A stretch of DNA of 64,000 bases from Nitrospira sp. (GTDB lineage Bacteria; Nitrospirota; Nitrospiria; Nitrospirales; Nitrospiraceae), in NCBI GenBank assembly GCA_030653545.1, contig JAURZE010000022.1, positions 186,001-250,000 of the forward strand. The letters are read 5' to 3'. Under the pieces are notes generated by a model. That model saw only the letters and a list, made by a program, of their open reading frames with translations. It did no database searches and was not told where the DNA came from. The translations under genes were made by a program, and so were the position numbers. This document shows positions 51,662-63,859 of this stretch, piece by piece (position 1 is the stretch's first letter; every line of letters starts with the position of its first letter).

Positions 51662-53434
51662 ATGGGACCTCAATCTCACATGACCTCGACTGATTCCACA
51701 CAAAGCCTTCAGGACTACGTTGCGATCTTTGCCCGGCGCAGGACGCTCATTCTGACGACGGGGGGAATTCTATTACTCCTCAGCCTCGCAGCCGCCTTCC
51801 TCTGGCCGCCGACCTACAAGTCCATGGCTACGATTCTCATTGAGGAACAGGAGATCCCGACCGACCTCGTTCGATCGACCATCACCAGTTATGCCGACCA
51901 GCGCATCGAGACCATCAAGCAGCAGGTCATGAGCCGCACAACGCTTTGGAAAGTCGTCGAGCAATTCAACCTCTATCCGGAACAGCGCGAGGCCAGCCCG
52001 GCCGAAGAAGTCGTCAAGCGCTTCATCAAGGATATCCAGGTGGAAGTGATCAGCGCCGACGTAGTCGACAAGCGCACTCAACATGCCACCAAGGCCACCA
52101 TTGCCTTCACCGTCGCCTATCAGAGCAAGTCTCCAGACCTTGCGCAAAAGGTGGCGAACGAGCTGACGAGTTTGTTCCTTGGACAGAATCTCAAGAGCCG
52201 CGAACGGCAAGCCCAGGAGGCCACGTCGTTTCTCCAACAGGAAGCAGATAATCTCGCCAAACATATCGGTGAGATTGACGACAAGATTGCCGGCTTCAAA
52301 CAACGGGCGCAAGGCGCTCTGCCGGAGCTGATGCAGCTCAATCAACAACTCATGAATCAATCCGACCGGGAATTGATGGATGTCGACCAGCAGATTCGCA
52401 CGCTCGAGGAGCGCAAGAATTATCTGGAGGGCGAGCTGGCCACGATCAAGCCGAACAGCCCGATGATTTCTGCCAGCGGCGAACGCATTTTGGACTCAGC
52501 TGACCGCCTCCGGGCCCTCCGTGCGGAATATGCGGGAGCTTCCGGCAACCTGGCCCCTGATCATCCCGATATTGTGAAGATGAAGCAGGAAATTGAGGCT
52601 CTAGAGAAAGAGACCGGCCACCTTCCCGAGGTCGAGGAGGCCTCGAAACAACTCGTCGATGCCCGGGCCTCGCTCGCAACTATTTCGGAGAGACTGGGCA
52701 ATGAACATCCGGACGTGGTGCAGGCCAGGCGGCGTATCGCGGCTCTTGAGCAGGAAGTACGGAAGCTGAGGGCTGTACCGCCTCGCAAGAACCCGATGCA
52801 GCGGCCGGAGAACCCTGCCTATATCAACCTCCAGGCACAACTGAACTCCGCCACGTCTTCGCTGGATGCGCTTCGCAAAACCAAAACCGATGTGAAGCAA
52901 CGCCTCCAATCCTATGCGACGCGTTTGGAAAAGACTCCGGAACTTGAGCCGGAATATCTCGTCTTGATCCGGGACCGGGATACCTCAGGTCAAAAGTACC
53001 AGGACATCCGGTCCAGGCTTTTGGAAGCCAAGGTGTCGGAGGGCTTGGAAGTGCAGCGCAAGGGGGAGCGGTTCTCACTCATCGATCCGCCCAGCCTTCC
53101 GGAAAAGCCGGACAAACCGAACCGCCTTGCGATTGTGCTGCTCGGCTTCATCCTGGCCGTCGGGGGGGGACTCGGATCGGGCGCTGCGGCGGAATCGCTG
53201 GACCATTCTATCCGCACACCGGAACAGCTCGCGCAGCTGACTCACATGTTCCCGTTGGCCGTCGTGCCTTTCATGCCCAACGAGCAGGATCTCTCGAAGG
53301 CCGTCAAACGCCGGCGGCTTGTCAGGGGAGCCGGTGTCGGCGCATTGGCGATGATCCTGTTGCTGCTGCATGCGTTCGTCGTGCCGCTCGATGTGCTCTG
53401 GTTTGCAGCCCTTAGGCGATTTGGCATAGAGTAG
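51662..53434 (+). CDS. Wzz/Wzc-like chain-length determinant without kinase domain
   Basis: About 590 residues from the ATG at 51662; a longer frame overlaps the barrel gene. A Wzz domain begins after residue 15 with a membrane segment (LILTTGGILLLLSLAAAFLWPPTYKSMATILIEEQEIP). A long coiled-coil periplasmic domain (about 190-440) follows, with a repeat of LAPDHPDIVKMKQEIEALE and LGNEHPDVVQARRRIAALE. The proline motif PSLPEKPDKPNR comes before a second membrane helix. It controls polymer length and joins the inner-membrane synthesis to the export channel. The kinase partner is a separate gene downstream. A third hydrophobic segment lies at the C-terminus. Confidence 0.88.
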   Translation: MGPQSHMTSTDSTQSLQDYVAIFARRRTLILTTGGILLLLSLAAAFLWPPTYKSMATILIEEQEIPTDLVRSTITSYADQRIETIKQQVMSRTTLWKVVEQFNLYPEQREASPAEEVVKRFIKDIQVEVISADVVDKRTQHATKATIAFTVAYQSKSPDLAQKVANELTSLFLGQNLKSRERQAQEATSFLQQEADNLAKHIGEIDDKIAGFKQRAQGALPELMQLNQQLMNQSDRELMDVDQQIRTLEERKNYLEGELATIKPNSPMISASGERILDSADRLRALRAEYAGASGNLAPDHPDIVKMKQEIEALEKETGHLPEVEEASKQLVDARASLATISERLGNEHPDVVQARRRIAALEQEVRKLRAVPPRKNPMQRPENPAYINLQAQLNSATSSLDALRKTKTDVKQRLQSYATRLEKTPELEPEYLVLIRDRDTSGQKYQDIRSRLLEAKVSEGLEVQRKGERFSLIDPPSLPEKPDKPNRLAIVLLGFILAVGGGLGSGAAAESLDHSIRTPEQLAQLTHMFPLAVVPFMPNEQDLSKAVKRRRLVRGAGVGALAMILLLLHAFVVPLDVLWFAALRRFGIE

Positions 53435-53446
53435 ATCTGAAATAAT

Positions 53447-53558
53447 GTTGGATGTATGAGGCTAGAGGTTTGAGGCCGGAATAGGGTTGCTTTAGGCATG
53501 AGGTCGAAGGTTTGAGGAAGTGGCCTCTACCCTCTAACCATCAGCCTCCAACCTCTCG
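53447..53558. repeat. Purine-rich short repeat before the CpsD/CapB-like gene
   Basis: G-rich units (GTATGAGGCTAGAGGTTTGAGG and others) face CCTCTACCCTCTAACC and CCTCCAACCTC. The gene ATG follows at 53575 with its own AGGAG site. Confidence 0.65.
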
Positions 53559-53574
53559 CATTCTAGGAGATCCC

Positions 53575-54405
53575 ATGGACCGATTTCGCACTGCGGTACA
53601 ACTTTATAAGGACCAACAGAGCGGGTCTTCCAATCAGACTCCCGGAGGACGATCCGGCGGGCCGCAGGCTGTGCCGCCCCCGATTGTCTATACCAGAACC
53701 AAATCGCTGGACGTCCCCCTTTCGGTCCTCCGCCAGCGGCGCGTCATGGCGGCTTACGACAAAGGCCCGTTCGTCGACGCCTTCAAGATCCTTCGCACGC
53801 AGGTGATGCATCGGCTCCGGGAAAAGGGCTGGAATGTGCTCGGGATCACGAGTCCCGGCGACGGCGAAGGCAAGACGCTCACAGCGGTGAATCTGGCCAT
53901 CAGTCTGGCCATGGAATCCACGCAGACCGTCTTGCTGGTCGATGCCAACCTGCGCAATCCCAGCATCCATGACGTCTTCGGATTGAAGGACTGCGCCGGT
54001 CTGGCCGATTATCTTCTCGATGACGTGCCCGTCGAAAATCTACTGGTCCATCCCGGAATCGGCCGGTTCGTGCTGCTCCCGGGGGGGAGGGCGATCCAGA
54101 ATTCGACGGAAATCCTGACCTCGCCGAAGATGCTGGCGCTGGTCGAGGAATTCAAACACCGCTATCCCTCGCGGATTGTGATCTTCGACTTGCCCCCGCT
54201 GTTGCAGACCGCCGACGTGCTGGCCTTTGCTCCCTATACCGATGCGCTGCTTCTGGTGGTGGAAGAAGGAAAGACCTCCGCGGAGGATGTGCAACGGGCA
54301 TTCTCACTGGTGAAGGACTCGCGGCCGGTGCTTGGCACCGTCCTCAATAAGGCCGGACAACTGGCCGCTACACCGGCGACCATGAGAAAGCTCTTGGGGA
54401 ACTAA
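53575..54405 (+). CDS. CpsD/CapB-like ATPase (BY-kinase family)
   Basis: 276 residues. Walker A SPGDGEGKT (residues 93-101), Walker A' LLVDANLRNP (120-129) and a Walker B-like IVIFDLPPLLQTAD are those of bacterial tyrosine kinases associated with polysaccharide co-polymerases. The C-terminal Tyr cluster is absent (the end is TMRKLLGN), so autophosphorylation may be lost or located elsewhere. It interacts with the Wzz-like protein upstream. The ATG at 53575 follows AGGAG by 5 bp. Confidence 0.87.
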   Translation: MDRFRTAVQLYKDQQSGSSNQTPGGRSGGPQAVPPPIVYTRTKSLDVPLSVLRQRRVMAAYDKGPFVDAFKILRTQVMHRLREKGWNVLGITSPGDGEGKTLTAVNLAISLAMESTQTVLLVDANLRNPSIHDVFGLKDCAGLADYLLDDVPVENLLVHPGIGRFVLLPGGRAIQNSTEILTSPKMLALVEEFKHRYPSRIVIFDLPPLLQTADVLAFAPYTDALLLVVEEGKTSAEDVQRAFSLVKDSRPVLGTVLNKAGQLAATPATMRKLLGN

Positions 54406-54411
54406 CGGGTT

Positions 54412-55821
54412 ATGTACGAAACTTTTTACAATCTTCGCGCCAAACCCTTCGCGCTCCTTCCGGATAGCGACTTCCTCTATGCCGGCTCGGTGCATCGGGC
54501 TGCTTATGGCCTCTTGGAGTACGGCGTGCTCAGCCAGGCCCCGTTCATGGTCCTCACCGGCGACCCCGGCATGGGCAAAACCTCGCTGTTGCAAAAACTT
54601 ATCGCCGAACACGGGCAGAAACATTCGATCGGGCTCATCACCAACGCGCGCTACGACATTGAACACCTCCTTCCCTGGATTCTGCTGTCCCTGGGATTGA
54701 GCACCAAACAGCTCGACCCGGTCGAGGCCTATCACGTTTTCACGCAATTCCTGGCTCAGGAGGCGAAACAACACCGCCGGGTCATCCTCATTGTCGATGA
54801 AGCGCAAAGTCTCGGCGTCGAGCTGCTCGAAGAACTTCGGCTGCTGTCCAATCTCAACGACGGCAAAATCCTAAAGCTGCAGATTATTCTGTCCGGCCAG
54901 CCGGACCTTCACGCGCTGCTCCAACGGATCGACATGACGCAGTTCGCCCAGCGCATCGTCGTCGACTATCATCTGGAACCGCTCACCGAAACGGAAACGG
55001 GGCATTGCATTCGCCACCGGTTGCGGGTCGCCGGCGGATCTCCCTCGCTTTTCACGAACAAGTCCTGCGCGCTCATTCATCGGCTGACGAAGGGCAATCC
55101 TCGCCTCATCAATCAAGTCTGCGAGATCGCACTGACCTATGGATTTGCCGAACAGGCGAGAGTGATCACGTCCAAGCTGGTCGCGCAGGCGGCGCTGGAC
55201 CGGAGCAAAGGCGGCATTCTGCCGCTCGCGGGACGTGAGGAGCTGGCTATTCTGGCGGCCGCGCCCGAAGATACAACCGAGATCGATGCCGCCATCCCCC
55301 AACCCAAGGCCGCCCCCCAGACAGCGAACCTGCCTCGCACCGCCTCCAAAGAGCAGAATTCCGAGGCCCTGTACCAGGACGGGTTGCGCATGAAAAATGA
55401 GAACCGTCTTGAGGAGGCCATGGCCCTCTTCGAAGAGGCGAGCAAGAATCCCGCGTTGTGGCTGAAAGCGCACGCTCAAATCGGTATCTGCTGCCGGACC
55501 ATGGGCAACACCCGCGCCGCCATCCAGGCCTTCCGCGTCGCCCTGAATGATTCCTCAGCCTCGCCCAAAGAAATCCTCGATGTGCAATACATGCTCGCTC
55601 GGTCACTCCAATCCTCCCACCAGAATAAGGAAGCGCTGACGGTCTATCGCCAACTCGCGCGCGTCCAGCCGGATTATCGCGATGTCGCCGGCCGGATCAA
55701 ACAGTTGGCCGCTTCCACGGCCGGACGCACGAATGGAGGGACGAGATCCGGCACCTCCGATTCCTGGGTCAGCCAGGCTTTCGACAGCCTCCATCGCTTG
55801 ATCGGCACGCATAGACCGTAG
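54412..55821 (+). CDS. ExeA-type AAA ATPase with C-terminal TPRs (exosortase-system ATPase)
   Basis: 469 residues. The N-terminal MYETFYNLRAKPFALLPDSDFLY and Walker A GDPGMGKT (50-57), Walker B VILIVDEAQSL and a sensor region GQPDLHALL match the PEP-CTERM/XrtA-system ATPase related to GspA/ExeA. After a low-complexity linker (residues about 280-315), residues 318-440 add three TPRs nearly parallel to the free-standing TPR protein at 18650. It may organise export-channel assembly through the cell wall as ExeA does for secretins. It lies 6 bp after the CapB-like gene. Confidence 0.87.
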   Translation: MYETFYNLRAKPFALLPDSDFLYAGSVHRAAYGLLEYGVLSQAPFMVLTGDPGMGKTSLLQKLIAEHGQKHSIGLITNARYDIEHLLPWILLSLGLSTKQLDPVEAYHVFTQFLAQEAKQHRRVILIVDEAQSLGVELLEELRLLSNLNDGKILKLQIILSGQPDLHALLQRIDMTQFAQRIVVDYHLEPLTETETGHCIRHRLRVAGGSPSLFTNKSCALIHRLTKGNPRLINQVCEIALTYGFAEQARVITSKLVAQAALDRSKGGILPLAGREELAILAAAPEDTTEIDAAIPQPKAAPQTANLPRTASKEQNSEALYQDGLRMKNENRLEEAMALFEEASKNPALWLKAHAQIGICCRTMGNTRAAIQAFRVALNDSSASPKEILDVQYMLARSLQSSHQNKEALTVYRQLARVQPDYRDVAGRIKQLAASTAGRTNGGTRSGTSDSWVSQAFDSLHRLIGTHRP

Positions 55822-55962
55822 GAGGTTGGAGGCTGGAGGTGTGAGGTCCGAGGCCGGATAGAACTTCAGAATCTTCCTCCGTCTTAAATCAATTTCGGCC
55901 CCAGGCTGATTCTTCCTCCTAACCGCTTCTCGCCTCAAACCTCCAACTTTCACCCTCTAACA
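55821..55962. repeat. Purine-rich short repeat after the ATPase gene
   Basis: The G-rich arm (GGAGGTTGGAGGCTGGAGG, 55821-55852) and C-rich arm (CCTCAAACCTCCAAC and TTTCACCCTCTAAC, 55934-55960) enclose a stretch with no gene. Confidence 0.65.
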
Positions 55963-56023
55963 ACGCTCTCCCGCTCAAGACTTTCTCCATTCCTGCCGAT
56001 AGACATAGGACACGAGCACATCT

Positions 56024-56743
56024 ATGAGCCTTGAAGTCATCCAAATCATCGAAGCCGATCAAGACCAGGCCCGGGCTGTCGACCAGGTTCTCCGCAAGGC
56101 CTCGTTTCGGACCAATATTGCCTTTGACGGACCGACCGGGATTCAGGATATCTGGAAGAACCGGCCCGCCTTAGTCGTGCTGGACCTCATGGTGCCGGGT
56201 ATCGGCGGCAAAGACTTGTGCCGGCGGCTGCGCGAGGATCCGCAAACGAAATCGATGGGTATCATTCTCGTCACAGCCGTGACCTCGGAAGACTCGCGTG
56301 TGGCGGGGCTGGAAAGCGGAGCCGATGATATTCTGACGAAGCCCTACAGCCCTCGCGAGCTGGTTGCTCGGGTGCATGCCGTGCTGCGGCGCCTCGCCGC
56401 CAGCATGCCGGAAAATCTCGACGATCTCGATGATGATCTCGCGCTGAACGCCACCCAATACGTCGCCACCTTCCGGGGACGCCAGCTGGTCCTGACCAAG
56501 CCGGAATGGCAAAGCCTCCTGCGTTTGGCCAAGACCACGGGAAAGGTGGTGCCGCGAGAGGAACTCCGCAGTCTGTTGTGGGGCAACGATACCCTCTCCC
56601 ACGACCGGGAGCTGGATCAACTCGTCGCTTCGCTCAATCAGAAACTTGCAACCCGAGACGGCGGCGCGCCCCTCATTGTCAAAGTCGCCGAAACCGGCTA
56701 CCGGCTTCTCCGGAAAGCGCAGGCCCTACCTCTCAGCGCCTGA
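56024..56743 (+). CDS. OmpR-type response regulator
   Basis: 239 residues. The receiver domain has acidic residues in IIEADQDQ (about 10-14), phospho-acceptor Asp54 in VVLDLMVPG and Lys105 in ILTKPYSP. A winged-helix DNA-binding domain follows from about residue 145, ending VKVAETGYRLLRKA. No histidine kinase gene lies in the window, so it is an orphan here. Its place at the end of the EPS/exosortase locus suggests a regulatory link, but the target is unknown. Confidence 0.88.
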   Translation: MSLEVIQIIEADQDQARAVDQVLRKASFRTNIAFDGPTGIQDIWKNRPALVVLDLMVPGIGGKDLCRRLREDPQTKSMGIILVTAVTSEDSRVAGLESGADDILTKPYSPRELVARVHAVLRRLAASMPENLDDLDDDLALNATQYVATFRGRQLVLTKPEWQSLLRLAKTTGKVVPREELRSLLWGNDTLSHDRELDQLVASLNQKLATRDGGAPLIVKVAETGYRLLRKAQALPLSA

Positions 56744-56826
56744 TCGGCCACACACCACCCGCGCTCATTCGTTCACACTACTCCACAATTATGCTAGCGT
56801 ACATCCTGCACCCAGGAGGTTCGTGC

Positions 56827-57351
56827 ATGGATTGTCTGTTGATGCGGCATGGCATCGCTGTCGAAACGGCGGAATGGTCCGACCTTGACGAGACCCGTCC
56901 CTTGACCGATGAAGGCAAGAAGAAAGTCCGCCAGGTCGCCACAGGCCTCGCCGCAATGGGACTCGCGCCCACGCACCTCTTCACCAGCCCCCTCACCAGG
57001 GCCAGGGAAACCGCCGCGATCGTCCATGCCATGCTCTGTCCTTCCCTCACGATATCCTTGTGCAAGGCCTTGGAACCGGGATCCACGCCTCAATTCCTGG
57101 CGACCTTCCTTCGGACGCTTCCGGATCGCGCCGTCGTCCTCTGTGTCGGACACGAACCGCTGCTGGGCGCAATGGGCGGCTATCTGCTCAGCGGGAAGGC
57201 GTCACGGAATTATCCGATGAAGAAGGCCGGGGTTGGGTTGATTCATCTGCCCGGGCCGGCGCGAGCAGGGGAGGGGCTGCTCCATTGGTGGTGCACCCCG
57301 ACACAGCTCCGCGCGCTGGGACACTTCAAGAAGGAGAAGGATAAAGATTGA
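56827..57351 (+). CDS. sixA: Phosphohistidine phosphatase SixA
   Basis: 174 residues. The histidine-phosphatase motif LLMRHGIAVE (RHG, residues 6-8), an SPLTRARETA loop and VLCVGHEPLLGAMGGYL with the second catalytic His. The short all-core length fits SixA rather than phosphoglycerate mutases. It removes phosphate from His residues of phosphotransfer proteins. The ATG at 56827 follows AGGAGG; the longer frame starts inside the preceding regulator gene. It is convergent with the Ppx/GppA gene. Confidence 0.9.
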   Translation: MDCLLMRHGIAVETAEWSDLDETRPLTDEGKKKVRQVATGLAAMGLAPTHLFTSPLTRARETAAIVHAMLCPSLTISLCKALEPGSTPQFLATFLRTLPDRAVVLCVGHEPLLGAMGGYLLSGKASRNYPMKKAGVGLIHLPGPARAGEGLLHWWCTPTQLRALGHFKKEKDKD

Positions 57352-57415
57352 TCCGAACAGCGCGATCAGGCTGGCTGCGTTGTCGAACACCCCGGTCGAG
57401 AGGAACCACACCCCG

Positions 57416-58972
57416 TCATGATTTCTCGGCTTCCTGCGGCACTTCGCTAAACTGCACGCGCCGTCGAAAGACCCGCTCAAGCAGATCCGTCCGCTGCGAG
57501 GCCGACCAGATCTCCATCGCCGCATCACCGCTGACCGTGGCCACGATCGTCAACAAGGTCTGACCGATCTTCACATCCACCGTCTGCACGGCAGAGAAAT
57601 GCGTCCGATCCAACGCATCGGCCACCCGCAGAAGGGCCGACAGGATCCGGACCGTCCGTTTGAGCTTCACGGACAAGTCGGCATAGCCCTCGTGCTTGGC
57701 TGCCGGCATGGACCGGCGGTGATAGCGCGCAATGTTGGCCACGACTTCGATTTCTTCCGCCGTCAATCCGCCGATGTCGCTGTTCTTGATCAGATAGTAG
57801 GCATGTTTATGATGCTGCCTCGGATTGATCAGATAGCCGATATCATGCAGCACCGCGGCATACTCCAGCCAACTGCGCTCCACGTCACCCAGCTGGTGCA
57901 AGCGCTTCGTTTGATCGAACAGCTTCAGCGCCAGACCGGCCACGTGCAGGGAATGCACCTCGGGGACTTGGCAACGTCGCGCCAATCCGATCACATTGCG
58001 CCGCCGGACATCCGGAATCTCGCGCTCCGCCTTCAGCCCGTCGCGATACCGGTCGATGAAATCGTAGATCACCCCTTCACGAATGGCCTTATCGCAGATC
58101 GTCATCTCGTCGGCACCGGATAATTCCAACAGACGACGCAACACCACCACCGCGGGAAACAGCGTATCCACCCGCTTCGGATCGAGCCCGGGAATGCCCA
58201 GTCGCGCTTTGACGGATGTCTTGCCGAGTTCGGCCTCGACCAGGCGCACATCTTTCAGCCGCACCTTCGCCAGGTTAAGCTGCGGCAACGGACGGCCGGT
58301 CTGCTTCAGATGAACAATCTCGGCCAGATTGCCGGCCATGCCGGACGTGGCGACCACGGCCTCAAACTGTTTCACCTTGAACGTATCGAGCGCAGCCTTC
58401 AAGGCCAGCGAGACCGCCTCGTTCAACTGCTCGACCATGGCCTCGCTGGGCGGGGTCTTACTCACATATTGATCGGACAAGCGAATCGCGCCGAGCCTCA
58501 GGCTCTTGGCATGCTGCAACCCATCGCGCGTCCCGACGATGAGCTCGACCGATCCCCCGCCCACATCCACCACCAGCGTCGGCTTGTCGGACAACGCCAT
58601 GCTGTGACGGACGCCGAGAAAGATCAGCCGGGCTTCCTCGATTCCGCTGATCACGCGGATTTTGATGCCGGTCTGCTCTTCGACTAAATCGACGAAATCC
58701 CCGCCGTTTTTCGCCTCACGCACGGCGCTGGTCGCCACGGCGGCAATTCGCTCAAACCCCTTGTTCCTCGCCAAGGTCACCAGCGTCTTCAAGACGCCGA
58801 CCCCGCGGCCGATGGCTTCGTCGGAAAGTCGCTTCGCGGCGAAGGCCCCATTGCCGAGCCTGGTCATGTCTTTGAATCGGTCCAGAATCTTGTAACTGGC
58901 GTCGGGCAGGATTTCAGCCAGCACCATATGAATGGAGTTGGTTCCGATGTCGATGACGGCGAGTTTGGCCAT
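57416..58972 (-). CDS. Ppx/GppA-family phosphatase with HD domain
   Basis: 518 residues. The N-terminal actin-like fold has AVIDIGTNSIHMVLAE (residues 5-20), LVVDVGGGSVELIVG near 133 and VVATSGMAGNLAEI. The C-terminal part (from about 320) is an HD-type helical domain with HSLHVAGLALKLFD and the HD pair in LHDIGYLINPRQHHKHAYY. This combination is typical of exopolyphosphatase / pppGpp phosphohydrolase enzymes. It hydrolyses polyphosphate or converts pppGpp to ppGpp; the sequence cannot separate the two. Linkage with sixA and a phosphate regulon in the same window is suggestive only. Confidence 0.9.
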   Translation of the reverse strand: MAKLAVIDIGTNSIHMVLAEILPDASYKILDRFKDMTRLGNGAFAAKRLSDEAIGRGVGVLKTLVTLARNKGFERIAAVATSAVREAKNGGDFVDLVEEQTGIKIRVISGIEEARLIFLGVRHSMALSDKPTLVVDVGGGSVELIVGTRDGLQHAKSLRLGAIRLSDQYVSKTPPSEAMVEQLNEAVSLALKAALDTFKVKQFEAVVATSGMAGNLAEIVHLKQTGRPLPQLNLAKVRLKDVRLVEAELGKTSVKARLGIPGLDPKRVDTLFPAVVVLRRLLELSGADEMTICDKAIREGVIYDFIDRYRDGLKAEREIPDVRRRNVIGLARRCQVPEVHSLHVAGLALKLFDQTKRLHQLGDVERSWLEYAAVLHDIGYLINPRQHHKHAYYLIKNSDIGGLTAEEIEVVANIARYHRRSMPAAKHEGYADLSVKLKRTVRILSALLRVADALDRTHFSAVQTVDVKIGQTLLTIVATVSGDAAMEIWSASQRTDLLERVFRRRVQFSEVPQEAEKS

Positions 58973-59097
58973 GAAAGAACCCCTGGGGACATGAACGGCA
59001 GCGGCGGACTACTCGACAGGACTCCCTGCACCATCACATAACGTCGGGGGATATGGATGGAACAGAGGGAATGGCCGAGCCACGATCCTGTGCCAGA

Positions 59098-59670
59098 CTA
59101 CTCTTTCACCACGAAGTGAACGCTGCGATTTTTCTGCCAGCATTCCTGCTGATGCTCAAAACAGAGCGGACGATCTTTGCCGTAACTGGTCGTGCGCAAG
59201 TCGATGTCGAGCCCCAACTGCTTGAGATAGGAACGCACCGCCTTCGCCCGACGCTCACCCAGGACCAAGTTGTAGGCAGAGGTCCCCATTTCATCCCCGC
59301 GCCCTTCGAGGAGAACCCGCTTGGTCCCCTCGTCGGCCAGTCTTTTGGCGTTGGCATCCAAAATCGGCAAGGCATCGATCCGGAGCGTGGCGCGATCGAA
59401 ATCGAAGAGCACATCCGAAAGAATACTTCGTTCGGCGCCGGTCGCATTTCTGGCGGACAGCTCGGCGCGCATGCCGGGACTCGTGCGCGTGACCGGAGTG
59501 CCCGGCTCGCGCGGAGTGCGCTCGCGGATGGCCGGTTCGGGAATCCGCTCTTCACTGGCAATCAATTCATCGCCTGTCCCGTAGACAGACTTGGTGGCGC
59601 ACCCCGATGCGCCGATGGTCAGCAACAGTGCAAGGCAGCCCGGTATGAGTCGATGTAATGGCGTGTACAT
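59098..59670 (-). CDS. OmpA/Pal-like peptidoglycan-associated lipoprotein
   Basis: 190 residues from the ATG at 59670, which follows AAGGAGG by 7 bp. The lipoprotein signal ends in TIGASGC (near residue 23). A disordered Arg/Pro/Thr linker follows, then an OmpA C-terminal domain (FDFDRATLRIDALPILDANAKRL and LEGRGDEMGTSAYNLVLGERRAKAVRSYL). It anchors the outer membrane to peptidoglycan. The domain has GRGDEMGT where Pal usually has GHTDERGT. The two Cys in the C-terminal LCFEHQQECW may form a disulphide. Confidence 0.88.
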   Translation of the reverse strand: MYTPLHRLIPGCLALLLTIGASGCATKSVYGTGDELIASEERIPEPAIRERTPREPGTPVTRTSPGMRAELSARNATGAERSILSDVLFDFDRATLRIDALPILDANAKRLADEGTKRVLLEGRGDEMGTSAYNLVLGERRAKAVRSYLKQLGLDIDLRTTSYGKDRPLCFEHQQECWQKNRSVHFVVKE

Positions 59671-59812
59671 AAGATCGCCTCCTTCCATTCGTATTCTTCC
59701 GCACGCTGTTCAGAAAACCCGTCCGGCAAGGCCGCAGCAAGCGCAGAGACGAGGCGCTTCGGCAAAGGCAGGGAACGCCGGTGGCGGACTTTCTCAACAG
59801 CCTGTAGGGAGA

Positions 59813-63511
<3,699 letters not shown>

Positions 63512-63560
63512 GATTGCACCGTAGCATCGCCGGTTGAGGAGGGTCAACGTCGCGGGAAAG

Positions 63561-63597
63561 AAAAAAGGCCTACGACCATGAAGATCGTAGGCCTTTT
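63561..63597 (-). terminator. Terminator after the small Lys/Glu repeat gene
   Basis: On the minus strand AAAAGGCCTACGA pairs with its exact complement (63563-63575 with 63585-63597), a 9-nt loop, followed by TTTTTT. Confidence 0.88.
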
Positions 63598-63649
63598 GAC
63601 ATATTCAGTCGGAGGCACACATGGACGACACCTCAATGGTGTCTGTCGA

Positions 63650-63859
63650 TCAGTGACCGCCCTTCTTCTCTTCCTTCTTCTTCTCTTCGCCGAACACCAC
63701 GTGGCCGCCCTTCTTCTCTTCTTTCTTCTTCTCTTCGCCGAACACGACGACGTGGCCGCCCTTCTTCTCTTCCTTCTTCTTCTCTTCGCCGGCGAAGGAA
63801 GGCGCGCTGAACGTCACTGCGATTGCGACTGCCATGACTGCCATCAACATGCTCTTCAT
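63650..63859 (-). CDS. Small secreted Lys/Glu-rich repeat protein
   Basis: 69 residues. A signal peptide (about 1-23, LMAVMAVAIAVTFSAPSFA) precedes three copies of a 12-residue unit, EEKKKEEKKGGH, separated by VVVFG or VVFG and ending on the last His. The unit is strongly charged and probably unstructured. Each copy is also repeated at DNA level with a period of about 48-51 bp. The ATG follows CAGGGGGTGAAC. A TTGACT -35-like hexamer lies near 63955. Histidines could bind metal, but function is unknown. A strong terminator follows. Confidence 0.78.
   Translation of the reverse strand: MKSMLMAVMAVAIAVTFSAPSFAGEEKKKEEKKGGHVVVFGEEKKKEEKKGGHVVFGEEKKKEEKKGGH

Noticed and set aside
15316-55962. Purine-rich repeats as CRISPR or REP elements
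   Set aside because: Units are too short and irregular for CRISPR, and the copies do not share the fixed palindrome of REP sequences.
63657-63790. CRISPR-like regular repeats
   Set aside because: The repeat is coding (EEKKKEEKKGGH units) and has no variable spacers.
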